A DNA stretch of 64,000 nt from Portulaca oleracea (Eukaryota > Streptophyta > Magnoliopsida > Caryophyllales > Portulacaceae), in NCBI GenBank assembly GCA_029582165.1, contig CM055888.1, positions 11,910,001-11,974,000 on the forward strand, written 5' to 3'. Both the position numbers and the translations under genes were made by a program. The notes under the pieces were generated by a model. The model was not told the origin of the DNA, made no database searches, and saw nothing but the letters and a program-made list of their open reading frames with translations. Of this stretch, positions 52,003 through 62,860 are shown one piece after another (the stretch's first letter is position 1; every line of letters starts with the position of its first letter).

Positions 52003-52977
52003 TCTGTAGACACAGAATTTCGTCATTAATTTAGCGTCAATTTATTGTAATTATTATACGCTTTTATTTCTAAGAATTTTGTAATTATTTAAGCGCCGAA
52101 AGAAATTTGGATGCAAACCGAGCCTTCAAGCCAAAATTTGATCTAATACCCACAAAAAGTCCAGCCTAAAAACCCACAAAATCAAGCCCAAAACATGCAT
52201 AATATTATCCGGACCGCATGTCGGCCACGCAGCCTATCCACTGGGAGTAGTAGCTCGATGCCATAAGCCATGTGACTTGCATAGAGGCCCATCCCTTCAT
52301 TTTTAACCTAACTCTCACTCTCACTTACTACTATAAATACTCTACTTACTTCACCTAATTTTTTCTCCCTGAGTTAACCTAGGAGTATTGACACTATGTC
52401 AACTCATTTCTTTCCTCCCCTACATTCTCCACCTTTGCATCCACGACCTTTTGAAGTGTTTGAATATTAAGGTTGGCATGCTAATTTTGTTCTCTTATTT
52501 GTTTAATTAATGCATAATTTGTAAATGACTCATATGTATATGAATGTCATTATGTTCATATTTACGTTTCTTTTCTCTTTTGTTACGCTTGCATTTCATC
52601 TCATTTGTATGACCTAAATGATAAATTTTGAAATGAAATAATAATAATAATTCTTTCTTCTTTTCTTTCTTTTAATTTAAAAACCGATATAGTAGAGTCT
52701 GTTTGTTAACGGGTGGATTCGAGAATTTTTATTCTCAGATTCATAACCTTATGCCCGAATCCAAATCTCATAGTTCTCGGTTTTGGAGTTACATTCTTAG
52801 AGTTTATTAATTTTCTCTAAGAAGTTAATTGGAGGCTCCTTTTCTCTTATTTTTGTTAATTTGGTTCGAGTAATTTTTTTTTGGGCTTTGGTTTCGATTT
52901 CGAGACTCAAAATTTGGATTAAGATTCGTGTAAACAAGCTAAAATAGTCATATTCTGCCTTGGCATGCCAAACGGCA
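52003..52977 (+). repeat. Tat-like 3' LTR, first part
   Basis: The purine tract AAAGTGGGGGCTATC precedes TGTAGACACAGAATTTCG. A TATA box ACTATAAATACTC lies near 52330. Interrupted at 52977 by Gyp-5 and apparently continues at 57753. The arrangement minisatellite, purine tract, LTR is typical of the Tat/Ogre/Retand lineage. Confidence 0.7.
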
Positions 52978-54191
52978 TGATCCGGGAGGATCGCGCTAAT
53001 ATCAGACCTTTTTCTACTATGGTTCAACCCGGGAATTCACAAGGCCTCAATTTTGTTGGTCCCGGAGGTTAAGAAGAAAAGTGGTGGATCTGGCTAATTT
53101 TCAGTCTCACAAGCCCAGAAAGTCCCCACGTGGAGGAAAGGAATAAGAAGTCAAGAGGGTTGAGTTCAAGCCAAGGGGCATTTTGGTAATTTCACAAAGG
53201 TCGAACTTGGACATATGGAACATCAAGGAGGAGCACGGGAGAAACCGAGACCGAAGGGGTTCAAACGGAGCTAAGAAATACCAAAGAAGGGAAAGGAAAA
53301 AGGGAAGAAAGTGAGCATAATTTGGTAATAAGAAAAGACATATCTTCACTCTTTTGATCATAACTCCTTCAATATAACTCCGATTAACTTGAAATTTGGT
53401 GAGCTTATAGTACACACCAAGAGCTTTCCATCAATACATTATAAGCTCAAATCGAAGTTAAAAGGACAAAGTTATGCACGTTTGAAATCAGCAGGAAAAA
53501 CTGCCAACAGCACGATCGTGCCGTCAGACTGCACGATCGTGCCATTTTTCCAGAATACACTGCACGATCATGCCGTATGATAGCACGATCATGCCATTCT
53601 CGAACAAGCCTTTCTTGGGCTGTTTTGGGTTGCACGATTGTGCACCTCATACGGCACGATTGTGCCATTTTCCCGACGGTCGTTTTTCTCTCTTTTGGTT
53701 ATGTTTTCCCCCTTCCCTTATATATACTTGTTTCCCCTCCATTAGATATAGTTTTTGATGAATGTTTAGGAATTAGACTCAAGAAAATTCCTCTCAATTA
53801 GAGAGTTGTAATTGTGGGTTTTCAAACCCTAATCAATGAAAGCTAATCCTTTTGGTGGAAATTGCTTGGTGATTTCTCTTCTTAGTGAGTGGGTGTTCTT
53901 CCTTCACTCTTTGTGAGATTTCTTGGGTGTTTCAAGACTCTTTGCTTGTGGAAGCTCCTTGTGCAAGTGATTGAACATCTTAGTTCAATTGGGTGAGTGA
54001 TTACTCTTTACAATTGTCCATATCCCTTTTAATTCTTGTTGTGTTTGTTGTTCATCTCCAAACCCCAAAACCCTAAGAATTAGTTGTAGTTTATGAGTTC
54101 TAAATTGGGGTTTTCTCAAACCCTAAGTAGTTAGTGGATCATTGGCCTCCCATATTTATCCATTAGAAGGACCCTCGGGTTTCACGGATCA
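52978..54191 (+). repeat. Gyp-5 5' LTR
   Basis: Palindrome array at 53510-53670, TATA-like TTATATATACTTG near 53717. Several palindromes carry C-to-T or G-to-A changes absent from the right LTR. Confidence 0.9.
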
Positions 54192-54193
54192 TT

Positions 54194-54205
54194 TGGTATC
54201 AGAGC
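54194..54205 (+). other. Gyp-5 primer-binding site
   Basis: Exact TGGTATCAGAGC, 2 nt after the 5' LTR. Confidence 0.9.
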
Positions 54206-54923
54206 TTAGGATTAGAACTCATATTTGGTTGAAAAATTTCCAGATTTTTGTGGTTTTTGTTCTTGTTGATTTGGGCATTGTTTTTGATGTTTATGGATGC
54301 AAAACTCATACTTGATGATTGATATTGGTCCCTTGATGTCTTTAGAGTGTTGGGTTGTGTTTTTTTATCATTTGGGTCCAAGTATTTGTTGAGTATTGGG
54401 TTGATTTGTGAGGTTGTTCATGCCTAGAATTTTTTTCTCTGTTTTGTGATTCTTGTTGATTTTGGCATGTTTGGTTAAGTTTCTTTTGATATTTGGTGTT
54501 TAAGTGATTGCTATACATGCCATAACATTGTTGGGAGTAGTTTGTTGTGAAATCTTGTTAATTGGTGATCGATTTGGGTTACATTTGGGAAGAGTTCTTG
54601 GAGTGAGTTGGAGATTGAATATTTTGGGGTTTGGTGTTTGTTCATACTCCATCCATGGATAAAAATGGTTGATTTGGGTATTTTGTTGGATAATTTGTTG
54701 TTGGCTATTTGTGTATGAGGTGGTCACTTGGTGCTTGCTATTTGCATTGGTGATTATCATTGGTTTGGTCGATTGTGGTGCATTCCCGTTGCCGGTTTCA
54801 CCCCATCTTCCTCCACAAAGTTGGCCTCGCGAAAGCTCCACAAGATTTCCATTAGCCACAAAAGAACCCCAAAGCTTCATCCGATCATCTTTACCTACCC
54901 CGATAAACCCTTAAACTCCTCAA

Positions 54924-55385
54924 ATGGCCTCTTCACCGCATCTCCAAGACAAACATGATTTCCCTCCTCGACCCGATTCCTATTCCAAAACCACCATCTC
55001 GATGGCTCGTCAACACATAATAGATAGCCAAGAAGTGATGCGATGTCAAATGAATGATTTGAGCTATGCCATAGCTAATTACGACCCGATTTCCCGAGAA
55101 AGGTTCATGGTGATTATCGAAGATCTTATGTTGGACGTCGACCTTATATCTCTACTCATAAGCCTAGAGTTGATGATCTACATGATTGGAGAAAGGAGAA
55201 GGCTTACTCATGGACTTCTAGCAAGGAGGACACTCGGTCTCGGGTTAGCTCTTCCTCCAAGGGAATTCGATCCAAACCATCTTTTGGAGCTCAAGCGGAT
55301 GATGCAGGATATCTTAGGAAGCTCAAAGGTAGAAAGTGCTTCAAATGTAGAGAGTATGGTCATTACCAAACTCAATGCCCTTTGA
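54924..55385 (+). pseudogene. gag: Gyp-5 gag, shortened and frameshifted
   Basis: A frame starts MASSPHLQDKHDFPPRPDSY and holds a helical stretch (TISMARQHIIDSQEVMRCQ), but the usual central capsid is missing. The zinc knuckle CFKCREYGHYQTQC at about 55339-55380 is in a different frame (that of the protease), so a frameshift lies near 55130-55330. It would give an RNA-binding, particle-forming protein if intact. Confidence 0.6.
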
Positions 55386-56098
55386 AGATGGTTGAATGTC
55401 CCAAAACCAATGAGACAGATACACCGGAGACTCCAAGGGATAATGTAGAGGTCCGCATGCGACAAGAGGAGAGCTCCACTCCTAGGAGATCCTTTATCAT
55501 GACTAAGGATTCCCGGGATGAATCTCAACGAGAGTTAATCTTCCAAACTAGGTTCACCATCGACGGAGGGTTGTGCAAAGTCATCATCGATGGTGGGAGT
55601 TGCTCCAACTTGGCTTATACCTACATGGTTGAGAAGCTCCAATTACCGGTCGTGGCTCATCCCCAACCGTATAGCTTGCAAGGGCTTAAAGATGGTGGCG
55701 ATCTTCAGGTAACTCAACAAACCGTGGTATTTTTCTCCATTGGTCCTTACAAGGATAGTGTTTTGTGTGATATTGTTCCTATGGATGTTTGTCATTTGCT
55801 CCTTGGTAGGCCTTGGCAATATGATAAGCGTGCCATCCATGATAGATTTAAGAACACTTACTCAATCTTGATGGGAGAAAAAAGGATCACACTTAGCCCC
55901 CTCTCACCTACCCAACTCCTCACACACCAAACCGGGATGGGAAGTGAGAAGAGAGACCCCCTCCATAAGAAGGAAACACGGGATGAGAGTACTTTGAGCA
56001 AAGGGAAGCCACACTTGGCGTTATTTTTGCGAAAAAGTGACCCTAGTGAGGTTGAGCAAACCTTATATCCACAAAATTTTCCAACCTCCCTCCCTTAA
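55382..56098 (+). CDS. Gyp-5 protease frame
   Basis: Continuous with the zinc knuckle upstream and open for 238 codons. Protease active site KVIIDGGSCSNLAY at about residues 64-77; second motif CHLLLGRPWQYDKR. After the protease it keeps the linker also seen in Gyp-3 (ETRDESTLSKGKPHLALFL) and ends at a TAA where RT should begin. It could cleave its own or a partner's Gag. Reading frame preserved over 700 bp in an otherwise stripped element. Confidence 0.7.
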   Translation: MKMVECPKTNETDTPETPRDNVEVRMRQEESSTPRRSFIMTKDSRDESQRELIFQTRFTIDGGLCKVIIDGGSCSNLAYTYMVEKLQLPVVAHPQPYSLQGLKDGGDLQVTQQTVVFFSIGPYKDSVLCDIVPMDVCHLLLGRPWQYDKRAIHDRFKNTYSILMGEKRITLSPLSPTQLLTHQTGMGSEKRDPLHKKETRDESTLSKGKPHLALFLRKSDPSEVEQTLYPQNFPTSLP

Positions 56099-56137
56099 CC
56101 CTCACCGTTACCTATAACTCCTATCGATCTCTATTCC

Positions 56138-56560
56138 ATGAATGTGAGCCTTGAGTTGTGTCCGACCATTCCCGGACCACCTTTTAGAGACGAGTTGCAT
56201 GACAACAAGTCCATCGCGTCACTCCCTAGCTTGCCTCCTCCCACATCGAGATTGTCCAAGGAAGAGGCAACTTCTACCGTCCTAGACCTTGATCTCTCTT
56301 GTGATGATTACATAGTAGAATTCAACAAAATCATGTGCGACAAAGCTAACTGGGAGGGCCAAATTATGAATGTTCGCCTTTGCCACATCAAAAATGATCA
56401 TACCTTCAAGTGGAGCGAAGTCGTGAGAAAGTTCTTGATATGGATCGTCGATGAGATTCATTGTAGAAGGTTGATTCTTCCTATGGGTGCATCAAAACCC
56501 CAGGATTTGAGGGCAAATCCTCTCCAACCCGGGGTGTATGATCCGGGAGGATCGCGCTAA
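56138..56560 (+). CDS. Gyp-5 distal ORF ending in a pol-tail motif
   Basis: 140 codons. The N-terminal two thirds are not recognised (LDLDLSCDDYIVEFNKIMCD). The end reads PQDLRANPLQPGVYDPGG, matching the DLRTNPLQEG end of Gyp-3 pol, and runs six codons into the 3' LTR. Looks like the fusion left when RT to integrase was deleted, or acquired sequence in front of the pol tail. Confidence 0.5.
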   Translation: MNVSLELCPTIPGPPFRDELHDNKSIASLPSLPPPTSRLSKEEATSTVLDLDLSCDDYIVEFNKIMCDKANWEGQIMNVRLCHIKNDHTFKWSEVVRKFLIWIVDEIHCRRLILPMGASKPQDLRANPLQPGVYDPGGSR

Positions 56561-57752
56561 TATAAGACCTTTTTCTACTATGGTTCAACCCGGGAATTCA
56601 CATGGCCTCAATTTTGTTGGTCCCGGAGGTTAAGAAGAAAATTGGTGGATCTGGCTAATTTTCAGTCTCACAAGCCCAGAAAGTCCCCACGTGGAGGAAA
56701 GGAATAAGAAGTCAAGAGGGTTGAGTTCAAGCCAAGGGGCATTTTGGTAATTTCACAAGGGTCGAACTCGGACCTATGGAACATCAAGGAGGAGCACGGG
56801 AGAAACCGAGAATGAAGGGGTTCAAACGGAGCTAAGAAATACCAAAGAAGGAAAAGGAAAAAGGGAAGAAAGTGGGCATAATTTGGTAATAAGAAAAGAC
56901 AGGTCTTCACTCTTTTGATAATAACGCCTTCAATATAACTCCGATTAACTTGAAATTTGGTGAACTTATAGTACACACCAAGAGCTTTCCATCAATATAT
57001 TATAAGCTCAAATCGGAGTTAAAACGCCAAAGTTATACACGTTTGAAGTCAGCTGGAAAAACTGCCAACAGCACGATCGTGCCGTCAGACTGCACGATCG
57101 TGCCATTTTCCCAGAATACACTGCACGATCGTGCCGTATGATAGCACGATCGTGCGATTCTCGAACAAGCCTTTCTTGGGCTGTTTTGGGTTGCACGATC
57201 GTGCACCCCATACGGCACGATCGTGCCATTTTCGCAACGGTCGTTTTTCTCTCTTTTTGTTATGTTTTCCCCCTTCCCTTATATATACTTGTTTCCCCTC
57301 CATTAGGTATAGTTTTTGATGAATGTTTAGGAATTAGACTCAAGAAAATTCCACTCAATTGGAGAGTTGTAATTGTGGGTTTTCAAACCCTAATCAATGA
57401 AAGCTAATCCTTTGGGTGGAAATTGCTTGGTGATTTCTCTTCTTGGTGAGTGGGTGTTCTTCCTTCACTCTTTGTGAGATTGCTTGGGTGTTTCAAGACT
57501 CTTTGCTTGTGGAAGCTCCTTGTGCAAGTGATTGAACATCTTATTTCAATTGGGTGAGTGATTACTCTTTACAATTGTCCATATCCCTTTTAATTCTTGT
57601 TGTGTTTGTTGTTCATCTCCAAACCCCAAAACCCTAAGAATTAATGGTAATTCATGAGTTCTAAATTGGGGTTTTCTCAAACCCTAAGTAGTTAGTGGAT
57701 CCTTGGCCTCCCATATTTATCCATTAGAAGGACCCCCAGGTTTGACGGATCA
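56539..57752 (+). repeat. Gyp-5 3' LTR
   Basis: Same length as the 5' LTR, with six intact palindromes and TATA-like TTATATATACTTG near 57278. Confidence 0.9.
57071..57226 (+). promoter_or_regulatory. Palindrome array in Gyp-5 U3
   Basis: Six exact copies of GCACGATCGTGC at 57071, 57092, 57123, 57144, 57193 and 57215; spacings 21, 31, 21, 49 and 22 bp. Upstream of the TATA box. Confidence 0.8.
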
Positions 57753-58060
57753 CGGCCTGCCTATGGCATGATGATTGCTTGTTTGAGTAGTCTCTAGACT
57801 GTCTTGGCAGACAGTAGGCCACATGGCCTGCTTGTCATTTAGAGGCTCGGGTCAGTCCCAAAACTCTCAAAAATGGCAATGGCTTTGTTCTTTGTTTTTC
57901 TTTCTTCTTGTTTAAGAAATCTTGGGTTGAAATTTTAGTCATAACTCAAATAGTTAACAAAATAAAAAAGTGCAATAAAAAAATGATGTTCGACCCCTTG
58001 AAGAATAAGAAACCCTTTTTCGACTCGTCACATCTTAGGACACTAGGAAAATTTTCATTC
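57753..58060 (+). other. Probable continuation of the Tat-like LTR
   Basis: Follows Gyp-5 and contains palindrome-like GGCATG, GGCCACATGGCCTGC and AT-rich DNA. Assigned by position only. The boundary with Gyp-6 is not clear. Confidence 0.4.
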
Positions 58061-58589
58061 GAGAATTTTCTCGGGTCCTAAAGTTCATAACACCATCATG
58101 CATCATGCTCTAGTAAAATTTCCATGGAGGACCAAGCAACACATGACATGCATCAATAGGAACAATTTCACATAAAACAACATCTTGGTAAAGGCCAATT
58201 GAGGATGAAACAAGGGTTTATTGTGTTATCTTAATGTCACCGGAATCATTGAGGCATTTAAATGAATATGGCCGAGGGTGACCAAGCACGGGAAGATTCA
58301 ACTTCTTGATTAGGGTGGAGGATGTCATATTTGTACAACTCCCACTATCAATAACCACGTTGCATACCCAATCTTGGATCTTGTATTGGGTGTGTAAGAT
58401 TATTTCTCATTGTGTCTTGTCCCGTAGTCCCTCTTCGATGGAGGAGACCTTCTAAGGACTACAACTTCACCAACTTCCGCATCAATTCCAATAGCACGTT
58501 TGAAATCCCTGGAGGCAACCACTTCATTCTATTGCTCAACAACCTGCTCTTGTGTCGTTTCTTCAAGAACCATTGCTTCAATTTCTTAG
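58061..58589 (-). pseudogene. Gyp-6 protease remnant
   Basis: Minus strand: CNVVIDSGSCTNMTS (active site, here the canonical DSG) at about 58360-58315, HPRPYSFKCLNDSGDIK, then CHVLLGPPWKFY at about 58150-58110. A stop and indels interrupt. The upstream part continues beyond CACTA-2. Confidence 0.7.
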
Positions 58590-58707
58590 CACTACAACAG
58601 AACAGGCCTACGACGGCCGATAATATCGATCGCAATGGGGCTCTATCGGTCGCAAGAGAGGGCGGGCGACCGATATCAGTGACTGATACGTATCAGTCGC
58701 TGTACTA

Positions 58708-58760
58708 AATATATATATATATATATATAGATATATATATAGATATATATATATACATAT

Positions 58761-58842
<82 letters not shown>
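58708..58842. repeat. (AT)n microsatellite in CACTA-2
   Basis: About 135 bp of nearly pure AT with a few AG/AC interruptions. Open frames across it are artefacts. Confidence 0.95.
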
Positions 58843-58846
<4 letters not shown>

Positions 58847-59008
58847 ATTTGCGTATTTTTCCACCTGTCAGTTTCATACATAACATAATTAAACATATAT
58901 AATACTAAACATTCAAGCATAAGTTTCATAGATAAGCTAAGTTTCATACATACATATGTTTCATATTTAATATCCATACATATATATAATAACTTAAAGT
59001 TCATAAGT

Positions 59009-59380
59009 TCAAGGCTGGGGAGGGAAGTGCGGGGATCCTGACAAGTTCAAATATTGAGATGGGGAAGAAGAACTACTGCCTTGTTGTTGATGTTGGAAAA
59101 CTTGTGTTAGTTGGCTTTGAAGCTGGGAGAGGGCGGATGAGTGGGCAGCAAGTTGATCACGCATAATGGCATCGGTGGACGGAGTTGCGCCGGCATGCCT
59201 CGACGAAGAACTACCCTGGCCGGGGGGTAGAGTATCATAGAAGTATGAGGTCACACTCCCAAGACCATATACAGCTTGGTCTTTGGGTTTGTACCTCCCT
59301 GCCAATTGAAGGTACAACTCCTTAGCTTCCGGGGAGTTCTCCATTATACCACGCTCCTCACACTTTTGGCAAAAAGTTTC
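59009..59380 (-). CDS. CACTA-2 last exon, plant transposase-associated (TNP1/Ptta-like) C-terminus
   Basis: Exon of about 123 codons following a good acceptor (TGCTTGCAG|GAAAC at 59381). It reads ETFCQKCEERGIMENSPE, then ELYLQLAGRYKPKDQAVYGL and a Gln/Ser-rich tail, resembling the conserved YGLGS region of the plant En/Spm accessory protein family (Transposase_24-like). Such proteins bind subterminal repeats. The open frame extends upstream into the tandem array, but that is intron. No 5' exons found, so incomplete. Confidence 0.6.
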   Translation of the reverse strand, partial: ETFCQKCEERGIMENSPEAKELYLQLAGRYKPKDQAVYGLGSVTSYFYDTLPPGQGSSSSRHAGATPSTDAIMRDQLAAHSSALSQLQSQLTQVFQHQQQGSSSSSPSQYLNLSGSPHFPPQP

Positions 59381-59389
59381 CTGCAAGCA

Positions 59390-60350
59390 TTCATACATAA
59401 GTAGCAAACACAATAAAAAACGGGCATAAAACATGCACGGCCACACGCCGTAGTTCAAATTCAATTCAAACACAACTTTAAACATGCACGGCCACACGCC
59501 GGAGTTCAAATAAGTTCCAAACACGAATAAAACATGTACGGCGACACGCCGTAGTTCAATTACAATCCAAACACAACTTTAAACATTCACGGCGACACGC
59601 CGGAGTTCAAATTCAATCCAAAAGAAACTTTAAACATGCACGGCCACACACCGGAGTTCAAATTCAATCCAAAACACATATTAAACATGCACGGCCACAC
59701 GCCGGAGTTTAAACATAATCCATAAGACACTTTAAACATGAACGGTCACACGTCGGAGTTCAAATACAATTCAAAACTAACATTAAACATGCACGGCCAC
59801 ACACCGGAGTTCAAATTCAATCCAAACACAACTTTAAACATGCATGGCCACACGCCGGAGTTCAAATAAGTTCCAAACACGCATGAAACATGTACGGCCA
59901 CACGCCGTAGTTAAATTACAATCCAAAACTAACATTAAACATGCACGGCCACACGCCGAAGTTCAAATTTAATCCAGAACACATATACTAAACAAGAACG
60001 ACCACACGCCGTAGTTCAAATACAATCCAAACACACATAAAACATGCACGGCCACACGCTGGAGTTCAAATAAGTTACAAACACGCATAAAACATGTACG
60101 GCCACACGCCGTAGTTCAAATACAATCCAAACACAACTTTAAACATGCACGGCCACACGCCGGAGTTCAAATTCAATCCAAAACACATATTAAACATGCA
60201 CGGCCACACGCCGGAGTTCAAACATAATCCATAAGACACTTTAAACATAAACGGCTACACGCCGGAGTTCAAATACAATCCAAAACAAACTTTAAACATG
60301 CACGGCCACACGCCGGAGTTCAAATTCAATCCAAAACAAACTTTAAACAT
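59390..60350. repeat. 51-bp tandem array (about 18 copies) in the CACTA-2 intron
   Basis: Units contain AACATGCACGGCCACACGCC, GGAGTTCAAAT, CAATCCAAAACA and recur every 50-52 bp. CGGCGTGTGGCCG inside each is an interrupted palindrome. It lies immediately upstream of the splice acceptor. Confidence 0.9.
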
Positions 60351-60789
60351 GCACTACCAACCATTCATACTCAACCCTAACTTATAACATATAAAACTAG
60401 CCCACTTAAATTTGAATAACCATAAACATTCTCAAGAATTATTTTAACTTCATTTAACTAAATATATAATTAAACCTAACCCAAATTTATAACTAAATTA
60501 ATTTAACTTAACTAACCAAACATATACAATCAATTAACCCTAACCACAGCCCTAACCCATACAAACATCCTATAATTAATTAAACTAATTAAACTAGTTA
60601 TTCATAACCTTGTAAACCCTAAATTACTCAAGTAAATTACTCAAATACAACAACATATATGAATTTTACAATTAAAAATCAACAATTTCAACGACCGATA
60701 CTCTTACATTAATAAACAACAATATTATAACTTTAATTTCAAGTCCTATCAACATTTAAACCCTAAACATTTACATTCAAAACATACAT

Positions 60790-61260
60790 TGTTCTAAATT
60801 TGAATTTCAAACCATAACCACACTAAAATTGAATTCACCCTAAAAATTTACACTCAAATTCACCCTAAAAATTTACATTCAAAACACAATTCTAAATCGA
60901 ATTTCAAACCCTTAACTTGACTAACACTAAACACTACCCTAAATTTGAATTTCAAACCATAACTACACTAAAATTACTCAAGTAATTACTCAAATTCACC
61001 CTAAAAATTTACATTCAAAACACAATTCTAAATCGAATTTCAAACCCTAAACTTGACTAACACTAAACACTGCCTTAAATTTGAATTTCAAACCATAACC
61101 ACACTAAAATTACTCAAGTAATTACTCAAATTCACCCTAAAAATTTATATTCAAAACACAATTCTAAATCGAATTTCAACCCCTAATCTTGACTAACACT
61201 AAACACTACCCTAAATTTGAATTTCAAACCATAACCACACTAAAATTACTCAAATAAATT
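60790..61260. repeat. About 140-bp tandem repeat in CACTA-2
   Basis: AAATTTGAATTTCAAACC recurs near 60798, 60942, 61077 and 61217, with shared CACTAAAATTACTCAAG and ACACAATTCTAAATCG. About 3.5 copies. The GC-rich stretch 61330-61480 before the right terminus may be the promoter or first exon, but I cannot support an ORF. Confidence 0.75.
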
Positions 61261-61859
61261 ACTCAAATACAACTATATATATGAAATTTACCATTAAAAA
61301 TCAACAATTTAACTACAAAAATAAATTAGGGACTCACATTGGTGGTTGCCGGAGATGTTGGCGTCGGTGGTTGCTGGAAAAGTGCGCACGGTGGTCGTCT
61401 GTGGACGCAGCGTCCGCCGGCGTCGATGGTGGTGGCCGGAGTGACGGTGGTTGGGGTCGGGGTGTGAGAGAGACCAAGCAAGATGGAGAGAGAGAAAGTG
61501 AGACTGCAACGTTATCGATTGAATTCTGCCCGTTGAGCAATTAAAAATGGTCGGCGACTGATATCCAGCGACTGATATCGAATCAGTCGCTGGCTTAGCG
61601 ATTGATAGCGAGACAGATGTATTAAATGTTAACGTTGTCGAAATTAATTGAGCGCCGCGACCGATACCCAGCGACCGATATGGTATCGGTCGCAAGCTCA
61701 GTGACCGATAAAGTGATCACTGCGACCGATACTATATCGGTCGCTAATTAGCGACCGATATGGTATCGGTTGCTGCGTATCGGTCGCCCGTGTCGATCTG
61801 AGCGACTGAAACATATCGGTCGCCTGGGTCGGTCGTCGTAGACGTTTCATGTTGTAGTG

Positions 61860-62860
61860 TAGAGATTCAACTCTCTTGGCAGGGAATTTGTCTTGTTAGT
61901 GATCCTATTCATGGCGCTTGAAGCACTTACTTCCCTCTAGTTTCTTAAAAGGCTCCTTAAGAACCACTTGAGTAGCAATAGAAGGCCTTGAGAATCTTGA
62001 GGACATAGCACCCTTGGAAACAACTCCTTTGGAGAATGAGCCACCTTTGACAAGGGACTTGGGTCCCTCTTTCTTCTTCCTTTTCCTTTCTTCAATGAGA
62101 GTAGCAAGCTTTTAAACGTCATCAAGGGAATAATAGTTGTATAATTTAACCTTGGAGGTGATTATGTAGTCTAGGCCGTTGAGAAACCAGGCCGCTTGCA
62201 ACTCTTGGGTATCACACTTCATCAAGAGCCGCTCAAACTTTTGAATATACTCTCAAATACTCTTGAACCCTTATTTGAGGGAAAATAATTGATTGTAGAG
62301 ATCTTGCTTATAACTTGTGCGCAAAAATGTCGCTATATACACTTCTTCAACTTCTCAAGTTCGGATTCAGGATTTACCTTCCTTAACCCTTTGTTTCTTG
62401 CAGTTTTCATATCGTACTCCTTCATCTCGAGGATCCTTTCCATCGCCTGTACTCACTCAAAGTAGTTATTGGGGTTGACACTACCATTCAAGGTAGGAGG
62501 CTCGACTCAAAGGTCACCTAAGTCATCTCGGGCCCTATGAATACGAGAAGCCTTTGTGGGAGATGTATTATCTGAGTCTTCGTTCGAACCATCTTCATCG
62601 CCCAAGTCATTTCGCCTTCGACGACCTCATGGTGGAGCACCACTGCCACCCATAAGAAGAGGCCTAAGATCGCCTTTATCCTTCTTGGCACTTGGATGCG
62701 GAGGGCATTAATAGCTCCAATAAGATCAAACATTTGGTGTTGGAGCGTGTCTTGCCCATTAGCGATCCTTTCTAGCATTCGATCAAGGTTTGGATTGTAA
62801 TGGGGAGTGGGGTTATACGGGGTTTCTCGTTCACCCATTTGACTATACGCCGAGGCCATT
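61860..62860 (-). pseudogene. gag: Gyp-6 gag remnant
   Basis: Minus strand: MASAYSQMGERETPYNPTPH at 62859 (probable start), helical stretch LDRMLERIANGQDTLQHQM, then capsid fragments to 62130. A degraded zinc knuckle (KCFKRHE, stop) is at about 61925, just outside CACTA-2. Several frameshifts. Confidence 0.65.

Larger units (their letters stand above)
52978..57752 (+). mobile_element. Gyp-5: complete non-autonomous gypsy element
   Basis: Two 1214-bp LTRs (52978-54191, 56539-57752), TGATCCGGGAGG...CGGATCA, flanks CGGCA / CGGCC (4 of 5). PBS TGGTATCAGAGC at 54194, 2 nt from the LTR. Interior of 2.35 kb has gag pieces, zinc knuckle and protease, then jumps to a pol-tail motif just before the 3' LTR. 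RT, RNase H and integrase are absent. LTRs are similar, so insertion is moderately recent. Confidence 0.9.
58590..61859. mobile_element. CACTA-2: 3.3-kb CACTA (En/Spm) element, TSD TAG
   Basis: Ends CACTACAACAGAACAGG and, inverted, CACTACAACATGAAACG, with TAG at 58587-58589 and 61860-61862. Both subterminal regions carry many CGACCGATA/TATCGGTCG repeats (58610-58690, 61550-61835). The interior has an (AT)n run, one recognisable exon, an 18-copy 51-bp array and a second repeat. No TNP2-type transposase, so non-autonomous. Interrupts Gyp-6 between protease and zinc knuckle. Confidence 0.92.

Noticed and set aside
57071..57226. A CRISPR-like array
   Set aside because: Repeats are 12-bp palindromes with 9-37-bp gaps in a eukaryotic LTR; no cas genes and no spacers of regular length.
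57008..57303. Several His/Asp/Arg-rich frames in the Gyp-5 LTR
   Set aside because: Same reason: the frames come from repeated GCACGATCGTGC, not from a gene.
58608..58886. Ile/Tyr-repeat proteins
   Set aside because: Pure (AT)n microsatellite.
61281..61695. A gene in the GC-rich block near the CACTA-2 right end
   Set aside because: Frames overlap on both strands and are low-complexity; more likely promoter or untranslated sequence of the element.
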